Assembly (NCBI GenBank): GCA_947385505.1
Contig: CANDLP010000209.1
Span: 1 to 5,061 of the forward strand
Reading direction: 5' to 3'
Source of the DNA: an uncultured Clostridia bacterium
Lineage (GTDB): Bacteria > Bacillota > Clostridia > Oscillospirales > Ruminococcaceae
Length of the DNA: 5,061 bases
Part shown: one piece after another, positions 1 to 5,053 of the stretch
Position numbering within the stretch: the first letter of the stretch is position 1
Layout: every line of letters begins with the position of its first letter
The notes under the pieces: generated by a model
The model's input: only the letters and a program-made list of their open reading frames with translations
What the model was told of the DNA's origin: nothing
The model's database searches: none
Translations under genes and position numbers: made by a program

Positions 1-924
1 TTCAATTATCGGCACATGGTGTTCTTAAACAAAAGCCTTAAGAGAATTCAAAACGATTTCGCTTTGGTAAAACCGCAGTCTGTATTTTTTGTACCATTAT
101 TTGTAGAAACATTTTATAAGCAGATATGGCTTACAGCTAAAAAGAACGGTAAAGAACAAACACTTCGCAGGGCGATGCGGCTAAGCAATTTTCTATTGAA
201 AATAGGAATCGATATTAGGAAGCGGCTGTTTTCATCTGTACATTCGGCTTTCGGCGGAAACCTTGAATACATAATCTGCGGCGGAGCGGCGCTCAACGAA
301 AAGTATATCAAGGAATTTGGAAGTTGGGGCATTTCGATACTAAACGGCTATGGTATAACTGAATGTTCACCTGTTGTAGCAGTGAACAGAAACAAGTACA
401 GACATGACGGCAGCGTTGGATACATAATCGACTGCTGTACGGTCAAAACAAACGATGATGGCGAGGTGCTCATAAAGGGCGATAATGTTATGCTCGGCTA
501 TTACAATGACAAACAGGCAACCAATGACGCTTTTGTGGACGGTTGGTACAATACAGGTGATCTGGGATATATAGAGGACGGCTTTTTATTTTTGACAGGC
601 AGGAAGAAGAACCTTATTATCCTCAGTAACGGCGAGAACATTTCGCCCGAGGAAGTAGAAAACCGATTGCTTCTGTATGATGAAGTTCAAGAAGTTGTAG
701 TATATTCCGATAACGGCATACTAACTGCTGAGATCTTTCCAAGCGAGGAATATATAGGCGGGCAAGATCATTTCAACGAACTCATAAAAACGGTTAATCA
801 AGGTCAACCGTCATACAAGCAAATAAATAAAATCAAGCTGCGGGAAGTAGAGTTTGAAAAGAATTCTACCAAAAAAATACTGCGGTATAAAGTTATGGAG
901 GCAAACGATGAAAGACAAAATTAA
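1..924 (+). CDS. AMP-forming acyl-CoA/acyl-ACP synthetase (ANL superfamily), 5'-truncated by window edge
   Basis: The reading frame is open from base 1, so about 307 residues of the C-terminal part are visible and the true start lies upstream; the ATG at 16 is internal. The enzyme is expected to adenylate a carboxylate with ATP and pass the acyl group to a thiol, either CoA or a carrier protein. ANL motifs appear in the correct order: YGITE (349-363, preceded by NG), the TGD aspartate (553-561), the hinge-type GRKKN (598-612) running into NGENISPEEVE, and a C-terminal TKKILR whose second lysine (874-876) matches the catalytic A10 lysine. The overall look is closest to long-chain fatty acyl-CoA synthetases (FadD-like). 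The P-loop half is outside the window. The 3' end overlaps the ACP gene by 17 bp, which favours loading of that ACP as the physiological role. Family assignment is firm; the acyl substrate and acceptor are unknown. Confidence 0.93.
   Translation, partial: FNYRHMVFLNKSLKRIQNDFALVKPQSVFFVPLFVETFYKQIWLTAKKNGKEQTLRRAMRLSNFLLKIGIDIRKRLFSSVHSAFGGNLEYIICGGAALNEKYIKEFGSWGISILNGYGITECSPVVAVNRNKYRHDGSVGYIIDCCTVKTNDDGEVLIKGDNVMLGYYNDKQATNDAFVDGWYNTGDLGYIEDGFLFLTGRKKNLIILSNGENISPEEVENRLLLYDEVQEVVVYSDNGILTAEIFPSEEYIGGQDHFNELIKTVNQGQPSYKQINKIKLREVEFEKNSTKKILRYKVMEANDERQN
897..901 (+). promoter_or_regulatory. Ribosome binding site that fixes the ACP start
   Basis: GGAGG lies inside the end of the synthetase gene, six bases before the ATG at 908. 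It selects that start over the in-frame ATG at 854, which would add 18 residues read from synthetase sequence and not resembling ACP. Confidence 0.85.
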
Positions 925-1132
925 AGCCATTCTCTCGGAGTATTCCGGAATAAGCGTCGATGAGATGAGCGAGGAAACCGGTTTGGTTTCCGATTTAGGC
1001 TTGAGTTCACTTGATTTGGTGAATGTCGTTGTGGCGTTTGAGGATGAGTTCGATATTGAAGTTCCCGACAGCGATATCAGGAATTTGAAAACTATAGGCG
1101 ATATTGAACTTTACATTAAAAATAATGTGTAA
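908..1132 (+). CDS. Acyl carrier protein
   Basis: A 74-residue acidic protein with the size and four-helix layout of the acyl carrier protein family. The motif DLGLSSLDLV (residues 29-38) is the 4'-phosphopantetheine attachment site. By alignment with the usual DSL motif, Ser34, just before Leu-Asp, should carry the prosthetic group, and the usual DSL aspartate is replaced by Ser33. Downstream FEDEFDIEVPD (44-54) is the typical acidic helix III region that docks partner enzymes. It acts in the cytoplasm as a carrier of thioester-bound acyl groups. The 17-bp overlap with the synthetase suggests translational coupling and a dedicated pair. This arrangement is more like a specialised carrier for a modification or lipid pathway than the housekeeping acpP of a fab cluster, although no fab gene can be checked here. 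It could also be a D-alanyl-carrier-like protein, but no other dlt feature is visible. Confidence 0.93.
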   Translation: MKDKIKAILSEYSGISVDEMSEETGLVSDLGLSSLDLVNVVVAFEDEFDIEVPDSDIRNLKTIGDIELYIKNNV

Positions 1133-1194
1133 GTCGGTACTTTGTTGCAATATTGGTTAAGCAACGGTAACGCTTCATATTCAAATAATCGATG

Positions 1195-1201
1195 AAAGGA
1201 A
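1195..1201 (+). promoter_or_regulatory. Ribosome binding site of the TPR/SH3b/transglutaminase gene
   Basis: AAAGGAA is seven bases before the ATG at 1209. Two nearby ATGs (1192 and 1202) are in other frames; the one at 1202 meets a stop within five codons. Confidence 0.7.
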
Positions 1202-1208
1202 ATGCAAA

Positions 1209-3509
1209 ATGGCTAGTTGTAAAAAGTGCGAAAAAACGGCATCACACAAGAAACGGAACATCATCATAATCGCGGCAGTCGTCCTTGTTGTTTGTGCTAC
1301 GGCTGTTTTTGTGCTGTATAATTGGAAAAATAACCCCTCCGTTATCAGAGCGCGGGCGGAACGTCATTCAGTCGGGCAAAACTACGAACAGGCAATCGCT
1401 GATTTTCAACGGCTTATTGAAATAAGCCCCGATGACAGCGAGGCATACATCAATCTTGCGGACGTGTACATCGGTTCGGAGCAGCCCGATAAAGCGCTCG
1501 AAACGTTGAACGACGGCTTTAGCGCAACGTATGACGAGGGCATTTTGACTAAACTGGTAGGGCTTCTTTCGGAAAACGCAAACAAGTACCTTAATGAAAA
1601 GGATTATGAGCAGGCAATATCCGAGTTCGAGCGCGTGATAGAACTTGACAGCGGTAACGCGTACGCATACATGGGGCTTGCCAGTTCGTATATTGCTCTC
1701 AATGACACCGATAACGCGGTGGAAATACTCAAAAAAGCGGCGGAGAATACGGACGATAACAACGTCACCGCAAAGCTATCCGAAACCTTTTCAACGTCCG
1801 CCGAAAAAAATCTTTCCGAAAAGAATTTTGAGGACGCGGTTTCCGATTACAAACAAATAATTTCGCTTGATAACAAAAACGTTGAAGCGTATGTGGGTCT
1901 GGCGAACTCTTATAAAGGTCTCGCGAATACCGAAAAGGCGATAGAAACGCTTAAAGCGGGATTTGAAACAACGGGCGACGATGGCATAAAGGTCGAATAC
2001 ATTAACGCATTATCGGAAAGTGCAAAGGACAATTTCAAGAAAAAAAACTATGAAAAGGCAAACAAACAGTATTCGCGGCTGATAGAATTGGACGACAAGA
2101 ACGCAGACACTTATATCGCACTTGCGGATTCGTACAAAGCAGCAAAGAATAATGACAAAGCGATCGAAACACTTGAAAAGGGTCTGGAGAAAACAAACGC
2201 CGAGGAAATAAAAACCAAGCTTATCAATCTGCTCACGCAAAAGGCGAACAGCGACTTGTCCGCGAAGAAATTTGATGCGGCGATAACGTCGTTTAAAAAG
2301 CTGGTAAACCTGAACGCGAAAAATGACAACGCTTATATCGGACTCGCTAACTCCTATATCGGGCTTGGTAAAAACGACGATGCTGTAAAGGCGCTTCAAG
2401 AGGGCTATGATAAAACGTCAAACTCCGACATAAAGGAAATGCTGATGGAGCGGCTTTTGATCTCGGCAAGCGCTCTTTCTGCAGAAGATTCCGTCGTGGA
2501 GTATCAAAAAATTCTGACTTTGGATGACGCTCAAAAGGACGCGTATACGGGTCTTGCAAATGCGTATATAGAACTTGGTCAAAAGGATAAAGCTGTCGAG
2601 ATACTTCAAACGGGGGTTGAGAAAACGGGCGATGCGGAAATAAAACGTATGCTCGGGGAGCTTACATACGACATTGAAAAACTCGACGCTGTGATGTACA
2701 CGACAACGGACATCGGTGTATGGACAGAAACGAATGTTTCCTCCGAAAAAGTTGGCAGTCTCGGCACGGGTGATAAAGTCACCGTTACGGGAAAGGCGAA
2801 CAACGGCTGGTACAGAATATCCTACAACGGCGAAGAATATTTCGTGAACGGCGCTTATCTTTCCACAAGCAAACCCGTTGAACCGGTGTATGAGCCTACA
2901 CCCGCTCCAACCAATTCTGCCGAGGCACTTTTAAATTCCGTAACTCTTAATCCGCAAAAAACGGGTAATGAATTGCTTGACTCATTAGTTGAAAGCATAT
3001 TGTCAAAAATTACAAATGACAATATGAGTACATACGAAAAAGTAAAAGCTTGCTACGATTACGCGATCAACAACTTTTCATATGGGCAAACAGGTGAAAA
3101 CCTCGGCTGGGGAATCAAGGGCTGGGCTTATGAGGTGCTTGTAAACAACTCGGGCGTTTGCAACAATTATTCTTCGGCTTTTGCGGTCATGACAAGGGCT
3201 ATCGGGCTTGAAACATATCTCCAGAACGGACAAACTTCAAGCTCTAGGGGTGGTTATACTGGGCACACATGGTGTACCATGATGATAAACGGCATTCCGT
3301 ACCTGTTTGACCCGCAGGTCGAAGACAACATAGCAAAGGGCGGCCCTATTTATTATTACAAGTTCTGCAAAACCTACGACGACAGCAACGCAAAAGGGTA
3401 TTACATCCCGTCCGGTAATAAATATTATCTCGAAAACGAGAGAGAGGAAAACGGCGACCTTCTTATTGAACCCGGCATGTCTAATAGCGGTTGGTGGTTT
3501 TTATTTTAG
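1209..3509 (+). CDS. Membrane-anchored TPR–SH3b–transglutaminase-like protein
   Basis: A 766-residue modular protein. Residues 1-17 are short and Lys-rich with a CxxC pair (Cys4, Cys7). Residues 18-37 form one hydrophobic segment, and by the positive-inside rule everything after it should lie outside the cell. Residues 48-493 are a TPR array with a 74-residue period. Residues 494-553 resemble a bacterial SH3b domain (VWTETNVSSEKVG, then GDKVTVTGKANNGWYRI), a type that often binds cell wall. Residues 554-570 are a Pro/Thr linker. Residues 588-735 match the transglutaminase-like (papain-fold) family, with likely catalytic Cys651 in SGVCNNYSSAF, His686 in GHTWC and Asp701 in LFDP. Such domains in secreted clostridial proteins may be proteases, peptide hydrolases or amide-bond-forming enzymes; which applies here is unknown. 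The gene starts 76 bp after the ACP gene with no strong terminator between, so it may share that operon. The architecture is clear; the substrate and biological role are not. Confidence 0.92.
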   Translation: MASCKKCEKTASHKKRNIIIIAAVVLVVCATAVFVLYNWKNNPSVIRARAERHSVGQNYEQAIADFQRLIEISPDDSEAYINLADVYIGSEQPDKALETLNDGFSATYDEGILTKLVGLLSENANKYLNEKDYEQAISEFERVIELDSGNAYAYMGLASSYIALNDTDNAVEILKKAAENTDDNNVTAKLSETFSTSAEKNLSEKNFEDAVSDYKQIISLDNKNVEAYVGLANSYKGLANTEKAIETLKAGFETTGDDGIKVEYINALSESAKDNFKKKNYEKANKQYSRLIELDDKNADTYIALADSYKAAKNNDKAIETLEKGLEKTNAEEIKTKLINLLTQKANSDLSAKKFDAAITSFKKLVNLNAKNDNAYIGLANSYIGLGKNDDAVKALQEGYDKTSNSDIKEMLMERLLISASALSAEDSVVEYQKILTLDDAQKDAYTGLANAYIELGQKDKAVEILQTGVEKTGDAEIKRMLGELTYDIEKLDAVMYTTTDIGVWTETNVSSEKVGSLGTGDKVTVTGKANNGWYRISYNGEEYFVNGAYLSTSKPVEPVYEPTPAPTNSAEALLNSVTLNPQKTGNELLDSLVESILSKITNDNMSTYEKVKACYDYAINNFSYGQTGENLGWGIKGWAYEVLVNNSGVCNNYSSAFAVMTRAIGLETYLQNGQTSSSRGGYTGHTWCTMMINGIPYLFDPQVEDNIAKGGPIYYYKFCKTYDDSNAKGYYIPSGNKYYLENEREENGDLLIEPGMSNSGWWFLF
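1383..2687 (+). repeat. In-gene TPR array with 222-bp period (about six units)
   Basis: Encoded residues 59-493. Units begin at residues 59, 133, 207, 281 and 355, each exactly 74 residues apart, and a sixth unit is shortened by about four residues (its GLA motif is at 448-450 against 378-380 in unit five). Each unit reads roughly [YF]xxAxxxFxxLIxLDxxNxxAYxGLAxSY, followed by KAxExLxxG and a polar helix. That is two TPR-type helical hairpins with one elongated helix. The array probably grew by tandem duplication of a double-TPR module. DNA similarity between units is only moderate, so the copies are not recent. Confidence 0.9.
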
Positions 3510-3531
3510 CAAGATATTAAGCGACACTAAT

Positions 3532-3590
3532 TGGGGGGATCACTAAAAATCGGCTGGTAAAGAGAAAATCGAGCTTTAGAGATACCCCCA
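3532..3590 (+). promoter_or_regulatory. Long imperfect hairpin in the leader between the two TPR genes
   Basis: TGGGGGGATC (3532-3541) pairs with GATACCCCCA (3581-3590) with one mismatch. After one further mismatch, CTAAA (3543-3547) pairs with TTTAG (3575-3579), giving 14 of 16 positions paired around a 27-nt apical region. No T-tract follows, so it is not a normal intrinsic terminator. It ends 17 bases before the ribosome binding site of the next gene. It could be an mRNA processing or stability element, or a regulator of the downstream gene. The function is unproven. Confidence 0.5.
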
Positions 3591-3607
3591 TAATTTCTGA
3601 CGCATTC

Positions 3608-3612
3608 GGAGG
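3608..3612 (+). promoter_or_regulatory. Ribosome binding site of the tail-anchored TPR gene
   Basis: A full GGAGG sits five bases before the ATG at 3618 and supports that start. It lies outside the upstream hairpin, so it appears accessible. Confidence 0.8.
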
Positions 3613-3617
3613 TTAAA

Positions 3618-4532
3618 ATGAATAAAACAAACCTACTTTTTGAAAGAGCCGACAAATACTATGAAAAAGGCTCAAACAGCCTTGAAAATGAGTGCGGCTT
3701 TATAAAAGTATATCATTCTTACAACTACGAAAAGGCAGAGAAATACCTTAACAAGACTTTGGAATTGTGGCTCGCGGCATTGGGTGAAAGCAATGAACTT
3801 CAAGAAGTGGATGTCGATTATGGTTTTGATTATGATGGACCTTTCATTGATTGCATAAACCCTCCAATAAAACACTTTCAATTTATTTACAATATTATAA
3901 CGATGTGTCCTTCAACAGACAGCGAAAACGCCGATGATTTAGCCGTGATCTATACCAAAATAGGCGACACATTTTATAAAACTGGCAAGGATAATAAAGC
4001 AAAGAAATATTTTGAAAAGGCGGTTTTTACGGAGTGTGACCTTTCTGCCGCTTTATACCTTAATTTAATCGGCAATGACTATCATCAAATGTATGATGAT
4101 GAAAAGGCTCTTAAATATTATAACAGGGCGCTTGAAATTATTTTGTCTGAGTCGGAAGAAGGCAGTGTCTATGCTGCCGCTGTGTATAACAATATCGGCG
4201 GCATATACAGAATAAAAGATCACGAGAAGTCTTTGTGGTATTATACCAAAGCATTGAAAATCTTATGTTCTGAATTTGATGAAAACGATATTAATGTTGC
4301 CGCAGTACATTACAACATCGGCTGCACTTACTATTATATGAAAGATTTTGGCAAGGCTTATAAACACCTTAAATCTTCCCGTAAAACTCTGTTTTCTGTA
4401 TTAGACGGGGACGACATATATATTTCCGATTACCGCGAGATCATCAACTCTATCAAGTCCCAGAAACTAAAATGGATTTTGCCTATGGTGGCAGTAATAT
4501 TTGCGGTATCGATTTTGATTCTATGTCAATAG
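3618..4532 (+). CDS. TPR protein with C-terminal membrane anchor
   Basis: A 304-residue protein with no signal peptide. At least four TPR motifs are visible at roughly residues 105-139, 142-183, 184-224 and 225-266, marked by YTKIGDTFYKTGK, LIGNDYHQMYD, NNIGGIYRIKD and YNIGCTYYYMKD. The later repeats are spaced 41-42 residues apart, as in kinesin-light-chain-type TPRs. The N-terminal 50 residues look like a further degenerate TPR, and residues 55-103 form an acidic, aromatic-rich non-repeat insert. Residues 284-303 (LKWILPMVAVIFAVSILILC) are a single hydrophobic helix ending one residue before the C terminus. This predicts a tail-anchored protein with the TPRs in the cytoplasm, probably a scaffold that holds partners at the membrane. 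It follows the surface TPR gene by 108 bp on the same strand but shows no close sequence similarity to it. No enzymatic motif is seen, so the specific function is unknown. Confidence 0.88.
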   Translation: MNKTNLLFERADKYYEKGSNSLENECGFIKVYHSYNYEKAEKYLNKTLELWLAALGESNELQEVDVDYGFDYDGPFIDCINPPIKHFQFIYNIITMCPSTDSENADDLAVIYTKIGDTFYKTGKDNKAKKYFEKAVFTECDLSAALYLNLIGNDYHQMYDDEKALKYYNRALEIILSESEEGSVYAAAVYNNIGGIYRIKDHEKSLWYYTKALKILCSEFDENDINVAAVHYNIGCTYYYMKDFGKAYKHLKSSRKTLFSVLDGDDIYISDYREIINSIKSQKLKWILPMVAVIFAVSILILCQ

Positions 4533-4554
4533 AAACCCTAAAATATAAGGTTTC
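4532..4554 (+). other. Weak hairpin at the end of the tail-anchored TPR gene
   Basis: GAAACC (4532-4537), starting in the stop codon, pairs with GGTTTC (4549-4554), with TA/TA possible further in. The stem is short and AT-rich and no T-tract follows, so termination here would be poor. Read-through to the terminator at 4749-4783 is likely. Confidence 0.3.
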
Positions 4555-4598
4555 AAATGAAATACATTGCATTATCTAAAGTTTAAGAGCCAAAAGCC

Positions 4599-4627
4599 TT
4601 GACAACACATGACATATATAGTATAAT
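4599..4627 (+). promoter_or_regulatory. Perfect-consensus sigma-A/sigma-70 promoter
   Basis: TTGACA (4599-4604) and TATAAT (4622-4627) are both six out of six, with the optimal 17-bp spacer. A moderately AT-rich stretch lies upstream. Transcription should start at about 4634-4636. No gene begins within the next 300 bases, which points to a non-coding product or a long leader. Confidence 0.88.
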
Positions 4628-4633
4628 GGAAAT

Positions 4634-4783
4634 ATACAACTACAAAATACTGCGGGAAATTCTGCCAGTGATACTTTGTGGGGGGTTAAATGACCATTTG
4701 TCCCCAGATAGGAATTTAAATGTCAATAATGCATATTTCCGTTATTCACCTCGCGGTCTTGCAAAAGACTGCGGGGCTTTTTT
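4634..4783 (+). ncRNA. Candidate structured small RNA or riboswitch-like leader (~150 nt)
   Basis: The segment is bounded by a consensus promoter and a strong intrinsic terminator and has no credible ORF. Possible helices are a 5' hairpin ACTGCGG/CTG(c)CAGT (4649-4669), and a strong hairpin at 4682-4705 with arms GGGGTTAAAT and ATTTGTCCCC, a GACC loop, one U·U mismatch and one G·U pair. A weaker hairpin closed by GGAA/TTCC (4711-4740) follows. A long-range alternative pairs 4649-4656 with 4750-4757 and GTGATA (4668-4673) with TATTCAC (4743-4749), stacking two helices beneath a three-way junction. I recognise no T-box, purine, SAM, lysine, cobalamin or c-di-GMP signature. 6S RNA is possible but this would be short for that family. 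Whether it is a free small RNA or an attenuator for what follows is open. Confidence 0.55.
4749..4783 (+). terminator. Strong intrinsic terminator of the ncRNA candidate
   Basis: A 12-bp stem with arms at 4749-4760 and 4765-4776 contains two G·U pairs and closes on a 4-base GCAA loop. It is followed by C and then six Ts (4778-4783). The T-tract is on the + strand only, fixing the direction. Confidence 0.92.
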
Positions 4784-4842
4784 ATCGACAAAATTCTATC
4801 TATTACTCCATAGAAAACGAAAAAAATATAAAATTTTAACTC

Positions 4843-4877
4843 GCGCGTTTGCTTTACGGCAAACGCGCCTTTTGTTT
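4843..4877 (+). terminator. Second intrinsic terminator hairpin
   Basis: GCGCGTTTGC (4843-4852) and GCAAACGCGC (4859-4868) form a perfect 10-bp GC-rich stem with a 6-base loop, followed by CTTTTGTTT. No promoter is seen between this and the first terminator 60 bases upstream, so it is probably a back-up for the same transcript or an additional attenuation point. Confidence 0.8.
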
Positions 4878-4900
4878 GTCAAAAATTGCAGATTTTTGAC
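4878..4900. repeat. Perfect 9-bp inverted repeat, possible operator
   Basis: GTCAAAAAT (4878-4886) and ATTTTTGAC (4892-4900) surround a 5-base centre. It abuts the terminator tail and is AT-rich, so a protein binding site is more likely than an RNA hairpin. TTTGTCAAA at 4875-4883 resembles the Spo0A box (core TGTCGAA, one mismatch), and the other arm gives the same core in inverse orientation. The regulator identity is only a guess. Confidence 0.4.
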
Positions 4901-4924
4901 ATATTACCCCTCACGCGCCCCGCC

Positions 4925-4971
4925 TTCTCCAATCTTAGAAAAATTTCAACATAAATTTCAAGATTGGAGGA
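4925..4971 (+). promoter_or_regulatory. Hairpin that sequesters the GGAGG ribosome binding site
   Basis: TTCTCCAATCTT (4925-4936) pairs with AAGATTGGAGGA (4960-4971) over 12 bp with one T·G pair. The loop of 23 bases can partly extend the stem through GAAA/TTTC. The 3' arm contains the whole GGAGG (4966-4970) that lies eight bases before the ATG at 4979. In the folded state ribosome access would be blocked, so translation of the next ORF may be controlled by temperature, a ligand, a protein or transcription kinetics. Confidence 0.55.
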
Positions 4972-4978
4972 TAACGCA

Positions 4979-5053
4979 ATGGTTATCAAATACAAGTTTT
5001 TGGACAATGTGAAATTGTCAATATTACTTGACACAATTTTTCAAAAAAATTAA
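4979..5053 (+). CDS. Possible 24-residue peptide or leader ORF
   Basis: ATG at 4979 follows GGAGG with eight-base spacing and opens a 24-codon frame ending in TAA (5051-5053). The peptide begins MVIKYKFLDN and ends DTIFQKN; it is mixed hydrophobic and basic with no clear signal peptide or membrane helix. I recognise no family. It may be a true small protein, a leader peptide, or the first part of a longer product made by frameshifting, because A AAA AAT (5044-5050) in slippery phase directly precedes the stop and the -1 frame stays open to the window edge. The strong but buried ribosome binding site is the main argument that it is real. Confidence 0.4.
   Translation: MVIKYKFLDNVKLSILLDTIFQKN
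5003..5042. repeat. Overlapping inverted repeats with TTGTC/GACAA half-sites
   Basis: GACAAT (5003-5008) mirrors ATTGTC (5014-5019); TGTCAA (5016-5021) mirrors TTGACA (5028-5033); and AAATTGT (5012-5018) mirrors ACAATTT (5033-5039). They lie within the 24-codon ORF. They could be an operator cluster, or an mRNA hairpin of about ten pairs with a 2-nt bulge just before the A-rich run. Confidence 0.35.

Larger units (their letters stand above)
4533..4978. other. Gene-free regulatory region (446 bp)
   Basis: No convincing protein gene is seen on either strand. The stretch holds, in order, a weak hairpin, a consensus promoter, a structured transcript candidate with its own terminator, a second terminator hairpin, a 9-bp palindrome and a hairpin that covers the ribosome binding site of a 24-codon ORF. 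The long frame that can be read through 4599-5012 starts on the TTG of the -35 box and passes through both terminator hairpins, so it is not taken as coding. Confidence 0.75.

Noticed and set aside
854..907. Earlier in-frame ATG for the acyl carrier protein
   Set aside because: It adds 18 residues lying within the synthetase coding sequence and not resembling ACP; the GGAGG at 897-901 fits the ATG at 908.
1144..1165. GTTGC/GCAAC hairpin after the ACP gene as a terminator
   Set aside because: Only five firm base pairs and no T-tract follow.
1383..2687. CRISPR-like or recent DNA tandem repeat
   Set aside because: The 222-bp periodicity is at the protein level with diverged codons; there are no short identical repeats with unique spacers.
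2010..2803. Several reverse-strand open frames inside the TPR gene
   Set aside because: They are shadows of a strongly coding + strand with clear repeated domains; none shows a ribosome binding site or family motif.
3491..3520. Possible promoter for the tail-anchored TPR gene (TTGGTG ... TATTAA)
   Set aside because: Both boxes match consensus poorly (about 3/6 and 4/6) and lie across the end of the preceding gene.
4690..4719. Nine-codon ORF after a G-run (ATG at 4690) as an attenuation leader peptide
   Set aside because: The G-run is only a wobble-type ribosome site with four-base spacing, the peptide is not rich in one amino acid, and the region is better explained as an RNA hairpin arm.
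4896..4924. TTGACA at 4896-4901 as a promoter for the small ORF
   Set aside because: No -10-like sequence is found 16-18 bases downstream; that region is C-rich. The hexamer is better explained as part of the palindrome.
4599..5012. Open frame of 137 codons through the regulatory region
   Set aside because: It starts on the TTG of the -35 box, has no ribosome binding site, crosses two terminator hairpins and has a composition unlike the neighbouring genes.
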